The position numbers were made by a program, and so were the translations under genes. 64,000 bases of DNA from Oscillospiraceae bacterium (GTDB taxonomy: Bacteria; Bacillota; Clostridia; Oscillospirales; Oscillospiraceae): contig JAGAQA010000003.1 of the NCBI GenBank assembly GCA_017622995.1, positions 103,333 to 167,332 on the forward strand, in the 5' to 3' direction. The number at the start of each line of letters is the position of its first letter. Position 1 is the stretch's first letter. Shown here one piece after another: positions 16,150-23,974 of this stretch. The notes under the pieces were generated by a model. The model was given only the letters and a program-made list of their open reading frames with translations. It was not told where the DNA came from and searched no databases.

Positions 16150-17178
16150 ATGGAGGAAAAAGGAAAAGGGGCATTTGCAGGATTGAAGGCGGCTGCGCAG
16201 AAAGGACTGGCCTCAATTGATGTAGAAGCAATCAAGGACAAAGCTGCCGAAGCTACGGGGACACTACTGACAAAAGCCGAGGAAGTGAAAGATGCGGCAG
16301 TTGCAGTCAAAGATGATATTGCAGACAAGCTGACAGAACTTGACCGTATGCTTCAGGAATCGGTCACAGAGTACAACGATGCATATACCATTATGAATGA
16401 TAAAGGCGTGCAACTCTTTGTGGAGCGCAGCCGCTCAATTGATACAATAGTTTTTGTTGAGGTCCTTGTTAACAGCATTGCCAATCGCCCCAAATCTTTT
16501 GATACAGAGTTTGAGGAGATCCGCACAAACAGAAGAAAGTTTACAGATTCCTGTGAATTTGCAAATCGTGAATTGACAGAAGCAAGAAAAGCAGCTACAG
16601 GAGCCGGTGCAGGATTGGCTGCTGGTGCATCTGTCGCGTTTATGGCACCTACCGCTGCGATGTGGATTGCAACCACATTTGGAACAGCATCTACCGGAGC
16701 TGCCATTTCAACACTCTCCGGCGCAGCAGCGACAAATGCGGCATTGGCCTGGCTCGGCGGCGGAGCGATTGCAGCGGGAGGCGGTGGCATGGCCGCAGGC
16801 AACGCTTTCTTGGCATTAGCTGGTCCTGTTGGTTGGACAATCGTCGGTGCAACACTGCTGTCGTCTATTCTGATTTTTACAGCCAAGAAAACCAAGCTTA
16901 ATAAGCAGAAGAATGAAGAAATTCTTGCCATTAAGCAGAATACAGAGTTAGTGCACGAAATGGATGCACAAATCGGGACAATTCTTTCTGAAACATCCGA
17001 AGTACGCAACAAATTAAATGAAATGTATTTGAAAGCAGTTTCACTGTTTGGAACGGACTACTTATCTCTGAACAATGAGCAGAAGTATTTGCTTGGTGCT
17101 TTGGTGAATAACACAAAGGCACTGGCTGCATTGTTCGGAAAAATGATTGGAGTAGAAGATGGAGAAGAGTCTGAGTAA
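16150..17178 (+). CDS. Glycine-zipper membrane protein, unknown function (342 aa)
   Basis: Start ATG 16150 follows GGGAGGTTCATT; the longer reading from 15847 is unlikely. Residues 1-80 are Ala/Lys/Glu-rich amphipathic helix (KDKAAEATGTLLTKAEEVKD). Residues 149-244 form a long Gly/Ala-rich hydrophobic stretch of several potential membrane helices with small-xxx-small spacing (GAGAGLAAGASVAFMAPTAA; AWLGGGAIAAGGGGMAAGNA; PVGWTIVGATLLSSILIF), then a coiled-coil-like tail. Such glycine zippers occur in pore formers and membrane-disrupting effectors, so a membrane-acting effector is plausible but unproven. Its last 20 bases overlap the next gene, implying tight coupling. It is divergent from the Hhe-like gene. 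Confidence 0.75.
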   Translation: MEEKGKGAFAGLKAAAQKGLASIDVEAIKDKAAEATGTLLTKAEEVKDAAVAVKDDIADKLTELDRMLQESVTEYNDAYTIMNDKGVQLFVERSRSIDTIVFVEVLVNSIANRPKSFDTEFEEIRTNRRKFTDSCEFANRELTEARKAATGAGAGLAAGASVAFMAPTAAMWIATTFGTASTGAAISTLSGAAATNAALAWLGGGAIAAGGGGMAAGNAFLALAGPVGWTIVGATLLSSILIFTAKKTKLNKQKNEEILAIKQNTELVHEMDAQIGTILSETSEVRNKLNEMYLKAVSLFGTDYLSLNNEQKYLLGALVNNTKALAALFGKMIGVEDGEESE

Positions 17179-18031
17179 TTGTCCATATGAACTATCGCTG
17201 GAACAGTTAATGCAAACATCCGTTGGCGCAAAGATTCAACAGGCGATTGAGATAATTCACAACATCCAAAACCATTATTTTGCAATTATCGAAAAGCAAG
17301 ACGAGCTGGATGTGCTTGGAATCAGAACAGCTACGGTTATGGTATTTGCTGTTTTGAGAAAAATCGCAGAAGGTAAGCGTCCTTGCAGCTTTGATTCGGA
17401 TGATTGGAAAGATATCACTGTTTCCATTTCTAAAAATGCTATCCTACCGGATGACGGGCAATACGCCGTTTATATCTTTGATTTATATGAAAGATACATT
17501 CGCTTTTCGGCAAATACGATTAAAGTGGTGGTATCTCCTAAAGTTGTCGATTCAGTTAATGCCCTAGCAGATGAGCTTCACTGCAAAGCAGAGGAGTTGA
17601 AGAGAGGAGAAATCTCCGAAGTAACGTACACAGAAGGATGCTTTTGGATTTGCCTTGAAGCAATGATCAAGCTGCTCGCCTCTACCACATTCTTGATGCA
17701 GGATAAAAGGATTTCGGAGTTTTCGCAGGCATTGGCATCACTTGCGTTCGAATATGGACGTCTGATGCTTTACAGCAGAGAGCAGGAAATTGTCAACCAG
17801 TTTATAGAATCGCAGCATCAAATGGACGATGAACTGGAACGCAAGTATGCAGGTTTCCTTGAAGAACTAAATAAGCAATCTGAGCAGTTCTATTCACTGA
17901 TTGAAAACGCTTTCGCTCCCAATTTCAGAGATGCGTTTTTGAAGTCTGTCATCTTGGCAAATGTTGCAGGGGTAAAGCAGGATGAAATTCTTTCAAGCAG
18001 GGACGATATCGATTGCTTTTTCTTGGACTGA
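17159..18031 (+). CDS. Helical partner protein of the glycine-zipper gene (290 aa)
   Basis: The start ATG 17159 overlaps the end of the membrane-protein gene by 20 bases; GTAGAAGATGG precedes it. The protein is soluble and predicted all-helical, with patches such as EIIHNIQNHYFAIIEKQDEL, ISEFSQALASLAFEYGRLM and ESQHQMDDELERKYAGFLEE. It has no signal peptide, zinc motif or nucleotide-binding motif. I do not recognise a family. The coupling suggests it acts with the membrane protein, for example as sensor, chaperone or antagonist. A strong bidirectional terminator follows. Confidence 0.7.
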   Translation: MEKSLSNCPYELSLEQLMQTSVGAKIQQAIEIIHNIQNHYFAIIEKQDELDVLGIRTATVMVFAVLRKIAEGKRPCSFDSDDWKDITVSISKNAILPDDGQYAVYIFDLYERYIRFSANTIKVVVSPKVVDSVNALADELHCKAEELKRGEISEVTYTEGCFWICLEAMIKLLASTTFLMQDKRISEFSQALASLAFEYGRLMLYSREQEIVNQFIESQHQMDDELERKYAGFLEELNKQSEQFYSLIENAFAPNFRDAFLKSVILANVAGVKQDEILSSRDDIDCFFLD

Positions 18032-18089
18032 CTGTAAAGCCATTTTGAAGTCTATTGATATGCTGTAAACAGAAAGAAACATAAAAGTC

Positions 18090-18126
18090 AAAACCGCCAG
18101 TTTTCAGAACGAAAACTGGCGGTTTT
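18090..18126. terminator. Strong bidirectional terminator
   Basis: Perfect 16-bp stem AAAACCGCCAGTTTTC / GAAAACTGGCGGTTTT with five-base loop AGAAC and T runs on both strands. It closes the glycine-zipper operon and abuts the tRNA remnant. Confidence 0.9.
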
Positions 18127-18163
18127 GGTCCGGGCTGCGGGACTTGAACCCACGGTCTCCTGG
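18126..18163 (-). other. tRNA 3'-end remnant, probable attachment site
   Basis: On the minus strand the sequence contains GTGGGTTCAAGTCCCGC (a T-arm: five-bp stem and TTCAAGT loop), then AGCCCGG, A and CCA as in a tRNA acceptor 3' strand. The 5' half of a tRNA is absent upstream. Integrases commonly use the tRNA 3' end as attB, so this looks like an att copy left at the border of an integrated island rather than a functional tRNA. Confidence 0.65.
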
Positions 18164-18203
18164 TATAAAAACTTTCAAACAGCTGTCCTGCTCTTTTCAT
18201 CTG

Positions 18204-19094
18204 CTAGAACAAATCCAGCATGCTATCCAGATAGATGGCTTCACGAACATGGATCTGGTACTCCGGTTTGGTCATGTAATAGAGCAAAAACTCCAGAATC
18301 AAGGCGCTGCCAAGCCCGCGGCCTTCGATTTTGAAATTGGAAAAGCCCGTGGGGAGGTAAGTGTTCCGAATATCCTGGGCGCCGATAAAGCCAGGATTTG
18401 CCATGGCTTTGGAGAACCGATAACCCTCGTTACCGCCGGGAGCGGTGCAATGGTGGTCTTCGCAGCTTTCTCCCAGATTCTTGCGGCTGACATTCTCATA
18501 GCAGTTTTTTCTCTCGGTGCAGCCGAACCAGCAGCATTCGTTGCACAGAAGTTCCACCCTGTCCTTCTGGACATTTGTCAGGGTGTTCAGCTTGTCAAAG
18601 GCTTTGTTAAGTCGAAAATCCGGGACAACGTATCGGAAATCCTCCCGGTTCACTTCGTCCAGAAATTGCTGAAAATCCGTCAGCACCTTTGTGGTGGAGG
18701 ATGCAAAGTAGAGGTTTGGGTAATTCCTTTTCATATACTCCAGCAGCAAATCCGAATGGACAATGACGCCGTTCCCTCCCATCTCATTGAACAGGGCGCA
18801 GAGACGGTTGCATTGTTTGTCCGAAAGATGTTCCTCCCGAAGCAGGGAGTTGCTGAAAGTCAGCCGGGCGGAAATGCCGTATTCCTGCGTCAATGCAAGA
18901 ACTTCTCTGGGGTCATTGTCCCCAAACCCCACACGTCCCCCGCCCCAGACGCAGTCCGCAGGTGCGCCGTAGATGGAGCCGATGTCGCACCAGTCATAGA
19001 AGTATTCTCTATGCTCTCGGAAAAGAGGCAGAAAGGCGCGATAGAGTTCATAAAACTCGAATAGGCCGGGCAGATGGTAATGCGCCGTATTCAT
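18204..19094 (-). CDS. TIM-barrel-like, possibly U32-peptidase-like protein
   Basis: 296 residues with the pattern of a U32-like barrel: ADCVWGGGRVGFGDNDP near the N-terminus, ISARLTFSNSLL, GNGVIVHSDLLLEYMK, and YFASSTTKVLTD. A cysteine cluster follows (LCNECCWFGCTERKNCYENV, then CEDHHC), which could bind iron-sulfur or zinc. I do not recognise a named family, and the U32 link is from pattern only. It overlaps the upstream GNAT gene by 4 bases (ATGA), so both are one operon. The tRNA-remnant border lies 40 bases past its stop. Confidence 0.65.
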   Translation of the reverse strand: MNTAHYHLPGLFEFYELYRAFLPLFREHREYFYDWCDIGSIYGAPADCVWGGGRVGFGDNDPREVLALTQEYGISARLTFSNSLLREEHLSDKQCNRLCALFNEMGGNGVIVHSDLLLEYMKRNYPNLYFASSTTKVLTDFQQFLDEVNREDFRYVVPDFRLNKAFDKLNTLTNVQKDRVELLCNECCWFGCTERKNCYENVSRKNLGESCEDHHCTAPGGNEGYRFSKAMANPGFIGAQDIRNTYLPTGFSNFKIEGRGLGSALILEFLLYYMTKPEYQIHVREAIYLDSMLDLF

Positions 19095-19618
19095 ACCCTT
19101 TTCATCACCTTCTCAAATCGGAACATCCCGTCAAAGTCCTCTTTCTTGCCGCCCTCCGGGGCATGGGGATCCGGGTGTTTCTCGTTGAAAAACTCGACAA
19201 TGTGGAACCCACAGCGATTCACATAGAAATGAATATTTCGCTTTTCAAAATAGGGCGTGCAGGTCTGCCAGACTTCCACTTCCGGATACAGCGCTTCGAT
19301 TGCCCGCCACGCCGCGTAGCCGATCCCTTTGCTATGAACACCGGGCGCCACAAAGAGAAGCTCCAGGTCCCCCTGGGTTCCTTCCACCTTTACAACCACG
19401 CCGCCGACGGTTTCGTCGTTTTGGACAATCCGATACGCGGTACCACTGTCAATAGACGCTTCAATGGTCTGCCGGGAGATGATTTCCCCCTCTTCCTCAA
19501 AATGGTCATCCCGCAGGCCAAACTCCTCCATTGCGCCATATCGAAAGGCTTCCTGATTGTCCAGAATGAATTGATTTCTGTCCTCTTCCTCAAGAGGAAC
19601 CAGTATTACATTCGCCAT
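19091..19618 (-). CDS. GNAT family N-acetyltransferase
   Basis: 175 residues with the acetyl-CoA-binding pattern: GGVVVKVEGTQGDLELLFVA (beta4), then PGVHSKGIGYAAWRAIEAL (pyrophosphate loop, QxxGxG-like), YFEKRNIHFYVNRCGFHIVE and FNEKHPDPHAP. The family transfers an acetyl group to an amine; the substrate is unknown. It is first in a two-gene unit with the U32-like gene; a weak promoter (TTGCAG, 17 bases, TACTAT) lies at 19723-19695. Confidence 0.85.
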   Translation of the reverse strand: MANVILVPLEEEDRNQFILDNQEAFRYGAMEEFGLRDDHFEEEGEIISRQTIEASIDSGTAYRIVQNDETVGGVVVKVEGTQGDLELLFVAPGVHSKGIGYAAWRAIEALYPEVEVWQTCTPYFEKRNIHFYVNRCGFHIVEFFNEKHPDPHAPEGGKKEDFDGMFRFEKVMKRV

Positions 19619-20000
19619 TTCTTTTCTCCATCATAAATTCCGTTTTTTTCAAAGACAAGTCCCTTGTACTTGCCTTATCCTTGCTTTTTCCAACATAGTA
19701 TCACGGAAAGACACAAACTGCAAGACAACTTCCTCGATGCTGCTTTCCCTGCACGGAACTTAAAGTAATCCGGGCTTTTCGGGGAAAGGTAACAACATCA
19801 GGCGTGACATGACTCAATAAAACATTTCCAAGGATCTTCGTTCTGTACCGATTTATTGGACTGTAATAAATTATAATAGAGCTAACAGCAAAGGAAGTAA
19901 TAAACACCGAGCAGAAGATTTTTCTCCTATTCCCCCAAATTGGGGGCAACGAACCCCTTCCATTTATGCTATACTTCTGTCGAAAGAAGGAGGTGTTTTC
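19619..20000. other. Intergenic region of 382 bases
   Basis: Holds the probable promoter of the GNAT gene (minus, TTGCAG 19723-19718 and TACTAT 19700-19695) and, near 19970, a -10-like TATACT for the small membrane gene on the plus strand. A minus-strand frame here (19701-20063) lacks a plausible SD and domain signs and is not called. Nothing else is seen. Confidence 0.5.
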
Positions 20001-20177
20001 ATGAAAGGAATCGGCATCAGCCTGATCGTCTGGGGCTGTATCGGCATTCTCTTTGGTCTGCAAATGTTCGGAGATATCGGCATTGCCTGCATTTGGGCTT
20101 CTGTGGCGTCCATTCTCGCAGGCACTGGTTTTCTGAGCGTGAATAAGCAGATTCAGAATCTCTGGAAGCAGAAATGA
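20001..20177 (+). CDS. Small membrane protein (58 aa)
   Basis: Start ATG 20001 after a strong SD (AAGGAGGTGTTTTC), stop TGA 20175-20177. The translation begins MKGIGISLIVWGCIGILFGL and contains two hydrophobic helices (about 4-22 and 27-46), then a polar end (SVNKQIQNLWKQK). No family is recognised. The strong SD and a TATACT element upstream support it as a real gene. Confidence 0.65.
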   Translation: MKGIGISLIVWGCIGILFGLQMFGDIGIACIWASVASILAGTGFLSVNKQIQNLWKQK

Positions 20178-20191
20178 TACTGATATTCAAT

Positions 20192-20336
20192 GAAAATGTT
20201 TCATTCGGCAGAATGGAACATTTTCATATGAAGATCATAATGAGACGGGTATCTATGATTTTCCATTCCGAAAATCATAGATACGACAACGCCGTCAGGC
20301 GGTGTCTTCTCAATAAAATTGTACAATTCTATTGAG
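20192..20336. repeat. Cluster of three long perfect or near-perfect palindromes
   Basis: Three hairpins in 145 bases: 20192-20225 (arms GAAAATGTTTCATTC / GAATGGAACATTTTC), 20249-20284 (GTATCTATGATTTTC / GAAAATCATAGATAC, perfect 15 bp), and 20309-20336 (CTCAATAAAATTGT / ACAATTCTATTGAG, one mismatch). None has a long T run. They sit between the small membrane gene and the kinase terminator. Confidence 0.7.
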
Positions 20337-20351
20337 AAATAGTATAAAAAA

Positions 20352-20375
20352 CCGCCAGAGCAAACACTCTGGCGG
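20352..20375 (-). terminator. Terminator of the kinase gene
   Basis: On the minus strand the stem CCGCCAGAG / CTCTGGCGG is followed by TTTTTT, beginning 5 bases past the kinase stop codon. Confidence 0.85.
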
Positions 20376-20380
20376 CGACC

Positions 20381-21463
20381 CTACAGCACGAAGGATTCCA
20401 GCATGGATACCACGGCGACCACGCAAAAGAATAAAACAATATCCGCGATAGCAATTCCCAAAACCCGAAGTATCAGGTTTTTACTTCTCGTCAGGAAAAA
20501 CTTTGACTGCACATTCAGATAGTTCCCCGTGAACAAAACGCAGGAGAAGAACGCGATTGTCGCGCCAATCCGATTCACAATCAGGCGCAGCGGCGTGGCA
20601 TCTGTCACCTGAATGTTCAGGCACAGGAACAGCAGGAAGGCATATCCCACAAAGGACAGCGCAGATAGCAGCAAATTGCCGGAACGGAACCCCGGTGGAA
20701 GGAACTTCCGCCAACCCGATTCCTTTGGTGTATCCGATGCGCTGACCGGCTTCAACACACACAGCGCTGCCAATAAGCTGTCGATACTGGAATAGCGTTG
20801 CTCAGGTGCCAGCTTGGTACATTTCACAATGATTCCCCTGAGTTTTCCTGTGGCTTTTTCCTCGGCAGGCAGCTTCCCAGTGAGCAAAACATTCATCAGG
20901 ACACCCACCGCATAGATATCTGTCTGAACATTGGAGGCTCCAAAGCCGTACTGCTCCGGCGCGGCATAGCCCTGGGTTCCCAGGAGAACCGTGTCCTTTG
21001 CGGCCAAACAATCACAGTATTTCGCGGCGTTCATGTCCAGCAGCTTGACAATTCCGTCCTCCGTCAGCTTGATATTGGAAGGCTTAATGTCCCGGTTCAC
21101 AATGGGCGGCACTGCGTGGTGGAACGCCTGGAGAATTTTGCAAAGCTGAATGGCAATGTCCAGCACCTGTGCTTCCGGCAGGTTTCCCTCCCAGGCAAGG
21201 ATTTCTTCCAGCGTATCTCCGGGAATGTAGTCCTCAATCACCACCAAAGTGCTCCCATCCTCTACCACATGATGGATTTTTGGTGTATGATGAATGGGGT
21301 TATTCTTCAAATACCGGTATATGTCCTTGTTGAACACCGTCAGGGTTTTGCGCACATAGAACTTTCCGTTTCTCTGATCCTGCACCAGCCAGATACCGTG
21401 GCTTTCGTTTATCGGCGCAGCGTCCTTGTAATAGGACAGTTCCAGCTCCTGCTCTAATGTCAT
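20381..21463 (-). CDS. Membrane-anchored Ser/Thr protein kinase (Hanks type)
   Basis: Start placed at 21463 (MTLEQELELSYYKDAAPINE) after GTGGGTGATGGG; an in-frame ATG at 21493 is possible. A kinase domain of about 250 residues follows: ATP-region Lys in FYVRKTL, hinge VIEDYIPGDTLEEIL, catalytic loop IVNRDIKPSNIKL, activation segment KLLDMNAAKYC, and LGTQGYAAPEQYG. The DFG motif is DMN, as in a Firmicutes subgroup using DFN/DMN. The C-terminal 110 residues hold about four hydrophobic helices (NLLLSALSFVGYAFLLFLCL and others), so it is membrane-bound with a cytoplasmic kinase domain. It is divergent from the HTH-like gene; the two probably form a signalling unit. Confidence 0.9.
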   Translation of the reverse strand: MTLEQELELSYYKDAAPINESHGIWLVQDQRNGKFYVRKTLTVFNKDIYRYLKNNPIHHTPKIHHVVEDGSTLVVIEDYIPGDTLEEILAWEGNLPEAQVLDIAIQLCKILQAFHHAVPPIVNRDIKPSNIKLTEDGIVKLLDMNAAKYCDCLAAKDTVLLGTQGYAAPEQYGFGASNVQTDIYAVGVLMNVLLTGKLPAEEKATGKLRGIIVKCTKLAPEQRYSSIDSLLAALCVLKPVSASDTPKESGWRKFLPPGFRSGNLLLSALSFVGYAFLLFLCLNIQVTDATPLRLIVNRIGATIAFFSCVLFTGNYLNVQSKFFLTRSKNLILRVLGIAIADIVLFFCVVAVVSMLESFVL

Positions 21464-21527
21464 CCCATCACCCACTTTTGTTTGTCTTCCCATACTATAT
21501 CACATTTTCCGCGAAGGGGGAAATACC

Positions 21528-21989
21528 TTGGAAAAGAAATCTACAGAAGAATTGGAAAACATTCTCGGCAATACCAGTCCGGACAGTATCGAAGCCTTTC
21601 TTCAGGAGCATTCCGGCAACATGATCGATGAGGAGAAGCCCTTCGCCAAGTACCTGCACCAGATCATCAGCCGCAATGGTCTGACCCAGCAGGAGGTGTT
21701 CATTCAGGCGGACTTCCCGGAACGGTTTGGGTACAAACTTCTTTCCGAAGAAAAGCGGACAAAGCAGCGGGATTACATCCTCAGGATTTGCTATGCCGCG
21801 AAAATGACGCTGGAGGAAACCCAGCGGGCACTCACTTTATACGGCATGGCTCCCCTTTACCCCCGGATTCCGAGGGATGCCGTTCTGATGATCGCATTCA
21901 ATAAGCGCTGCGGCTCTATTCTGGAAGTCAACGCGATGCTGGCCAGCCATAAGCTGCCGACCTTAAAAACCAGTGGCAGTCTGGAATGA
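21528..21989 (+). CDS. HTH-like partner of the kinase
   Basis: Starts at TTG 21528 after AAGGGGGAAATACC; no ATG is better placed. 153 residues. The middle is XRE-like (FAKYLHQIISRNGLTQQEVF, then DFPERFGYKLLSEEKRTKQR) but with a weak second helix, as in HTH-like proteins that accompany Firmicutes kinases. The tail (RIPRDAVLMIAFNKRCGSIL) fits the same group. It starts 65 bases from the kinase gene on the opposite strand and is followed by the zinc-ribbon gene. It may be the kinase substrate or a transcription factor; this is inference. Confidence 0.75.
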   Translation: MEKKSTEELENILGNTSPDSIEAFLQEHSGNMIDEEKPFAKYLHQIISRNGLTQQEVFIQADFPERFGYKLLSEEKRTKQRDYILRICYAAKMTLEETQRALTLYGMAPLYPRIPRDAVLMIAFNKRCGSILEVNAMLASHKLPTLKTSGSLE

Positions 21990-22022
21990 TTCAACAAAAC
22001 CTACATGAAGGAGAGATGTATC

Positions 22023-23039
22023 ATGGCAAAAATCAAATGTGAAAACTGCGGAGCAAAGTACAACGGCAACTTCTGCCCCATCTGCTCTACCCCCGCTCCC
22101 GAACAGCCCCAGAAAAAGAAGAAGAAATGGGTTCTGCCAGTCGTCATCGTGATCGTTCTGGTTTTGCTGGTGTCCTGCATCGCAGGCGGCGGGGAGGATG
22201 TGAAGCAGCCCTCCAATACCACAAACGGAAGCAATTCTTCTCAGGCATCGCCTTCCAAAGATTCCACCACCAAGACTGAGAAAGCTCCTGCTGCTCAGGC
22301 TGTTTCCATTTCCGAGCAGGAGCTTTACAACAAGAACGGCATTGTGGTCACTGCGAAAAAGATGCAGGACGGCATGTTTGGGCCGGAAATTTCTGTGGCT
22401 GTCGAAAATAACTCCGCACAGAACATTGTGGTTTCCACTCGCAGCCTGTCGGTAAACGATTTCATGCTGTCCACCTCCGGGCTGTACAGTGATGTAGCTG
22501 CCGGGAAGAAAGACAATGCTGAAATCAACCTGATGTCTTCCGAGCTTCGGGAGTCCGGCATTTCCACCATTGGGGAGATTGCGTTCTATCTGAACATTTC
22601 CAACTCCGATACCTACAATACCATCGACACCACCGATCTGATTGCCATTCAAACCTCTGCCTCCGGCACCTTCACCCAGGAAGTAGATGACAGCGGCGAT
22701 GAAGTGTACAGCGGCAATAATCTCCGGGTCGTCTGCAAGGGTCTGAAAAAGGATTCCATTTGGGACGGCACTGTGGTATTCTATTTAGAGAACAACAGCG
22801 GTAAGGCGGTATCCATTTACGCGGAGAATGTTTCGGTGAATGGCTACATGGTGGATGTGGGTATGTACAGCGACCTGCGCCCCAACACCCGGATGGTGGA
22901 CGGTATGTATCTTCTGAACACGGAACTGGATTCCATCGATGATATCCACGACATTGAATTCAACCTGCGTATGTTTGACAGCGATACCTATCAGGATATT
23001 GCCACTTCCGATGTCATCCGTTTGGAGTTTAACAAGTAA
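22023..23039 (+). CDS. Zinc-ribbon membrane protein with two extracellular Ig-like domains
   Basis: Start at ATG 22023 (MAKIKCENCGAKYNG) after GGAGAGATGTATC; another ATG at 22005 is possible. The N-terminal zinc ribbon CENCGAKYNGNFCPICS has two CxxC-type pairs. Basic KKKKK precedes one transmembrane helix (WVLPVVIVIVLVLLVSCIAG, about 38-57). A Ser/Thr/Asn linker leads to two similar extracellular beta-sandwich domains (IVVTAKKMQDGMFGPEISVA...; LRVVCKGLKKDSIWDGTVVF...), a duplicated fold. This zinc-ribbon, single-TM, exported-domain layout is common near Firmicutes sensor kinases. It lies downstream of the HTH-like gene and upstream of a lipoprotein gene. Confidence 0.75.
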   Translation: MAKIKCENCGAKYNGNFCPICSTPAPEQPQKKKKKWVLPVVIVIVLVLLVSCIAGGGEDVKQPSNTTNGSNSSQASPSKDSTTKTEKAPAAQAVSISEQELYNKNGIVVTAKKMQDGMFGPEISVAVENNSAQNIVVSTRSLSVNDFMLSTSGLYSDVAAGKKDNAEINLMSSELRESGISTIGEIAFYLNISNSDTYNTIDTTDLIAIQTSASGTFTQEVDDSGDEVYSGNNLRVVCKGLKKDSIWDGTVVFYLENNSGKAVSIYAENVSVNGYMVDVGMYSDLRPNTRMVDGMYLLNTELDSIDDIHDIEFNLRMFDSDTYQDIATSDVIRLEFNK

Positions 23040-23065
23040 GAAAACCCTGGAACAGGAGGAACACC

Positions 23066-23698
23066 ATGAACAAATTGATTGCGCTTCTTCTCGTTTTCGC
23101 TCTGGCTTTTTCACTGTGCGCCTGTGGCAGCAGCGCAAAAACAGAATCTACCACCGCACCTGCCATTGCAGATGCGGCACCACCCGCCACGCAGGAAGGT
23201 GATGAATCGGTCATTGAGGATATCGGCAAGGTGGAAGTGGAACAAAAACTGCTCAGCGTTGAAATCACCGTTCCTGCCGATTTCGTAGGTGAAACAACCC
23301 AAGCTGATCTGGATGCCAATGTCAGTGCAGGCAAATTCCTCTCCGCCAAGCTCAACGACGATGGCAGCGTTACCTACAAGATGACCAAGGGGCAGCACAA
23401 GGAAGTCATGGAAGGCATCAAAGAGTCCATTGAGGAAGCTCTGGACGAAATGATCACTTCCGAAGATTATTCTTTTACGAAGATCGAACCGAATGCTGAC
23501 TTTACCAAGTTCAAAGTGACCACGACTTCCTCTGAACTGAATCTGGCGGAGTCTTTCTCCGTGCTGGCTTTTTATATGTACGGCGGAATGTATAATATTT
23601 TCAACGGCACCGAGGTAGAGAACATCGCTGTTGACTTCATCAACGAAGCAACCGGGCAGATCATTAACAGTGTCAACTCCCGCGACATGGGCGAGTAA
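23066..23698 (+). CDS. Lipoprotein of unknown function (210 aa)
   Basis: A type II signal peptide is clear: MNKLIALLLVFALAFSLCAC, with the lipobox ending at Cys20. The mature part is acidic with a Glu/Lys central segment (VMEGIKESIEEALDEMI) and alternating beta/helix character; no named domain is recognised. SD AACAGGAGGAACACC. It follows the zinc-ribbon gene by 26 bases and is likely the last gene of the kinase-divergent unit. Confidence 0.8.
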   Translation: MNKLIALLLVFALAFSLCACGSSAKTESTTAPAIADAAPPATQEGDESVIEDIGKVEVEQKLLSVEITVPADFVGETTQADLDANVSAGKFLSAKLNDDGSVTYKMTKGQHKEVMEGIKESIEEALDEMITSEDYSFTKIEPNADFTKFKVTTTSSELNLAESFSVLAFYMYGGMYNIFNGTEVENIAVDFINEATGQIINSVNSRDMGE

Positions 23699-23765
23699 AG
23701 GAATAACGGGCAGTGCAAGGATTTCCCCGTCTGATTTCCGATCAAAACATAGTCTTCTGCAAAAG

Positions 23766-23794
23766 CTGGCTGGGTTCGATACGAGCCCAGCCAG
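23766..23794 (+). terminator. Hairpin terminator after the lipoprotein gene
   Basis: Stem CTGGCTGGG / CCCAGCCAG with an 11-base loop and weak T content after it. It separates the kinase cluster from the restriction operon. Confidence 0.55.
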
Positions 23795-23880
23795 TCAAAT
23801 ATTATTCAGATAATTCTCTCATAATTAAACTGTTAGGGAAATGATCAGGGAAGGTCGCTTCCATTATGTACGACGCCTTC

Positions 23881-23912
23881 AATTTAGTCATATCTAAAAT
23901 AATGACTAAATT
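23881..23912 (+). promoter_or_regulatory. 11-bp inverted repeat upstream of the restriction operon promoter
   Basis: Perfect arms AATTTAGTCAT (23881-23891) and ATGACTAAATT (23902-23912) with a 10-base spacer. It ends 3 bases before the -35 of the fic-hsd promoter, the position of an activator or repressor site. Confidence 0.6.
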
Positions 23913-23915
23913 AAC

Positions 23916-23944
23916 TTGACCTTTGACGATAATAAGCATATAAT
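23916..23944 (+). promoter_or_regulatory. Near-consensus promoter of the fic-hsd operon
   Basis: -35 TTGACC (23916-23921) and -10 TATAAT (23939-23944) with a 17-base spacer. It probably drives the whole 9-kb operon. Confidence 0.8.
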
Positions 23945-23974
23945 ATGTTTAGACTTCTAAAGTGGGGTAATCCT

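Noticed and set aside
17949-18200. 83-aa minus-strand frame over the tRNA remnant
   Set aside because: Its PWVQVPQPGP-type translation is the usual artefact of reading through a tRNA T-arm.
18204-19094. Radical SAM enzyme
   Set aside because: The Cys cluster lies in the C-terminal half and lacks the CxxxCxxC motif near the N-terminus.
19701-20063. 120-aa minus-strand frame in the 19.6-20 kb gap
   Set aside because: No SD or family signs, and it overlaps the better supported small membrane gene.
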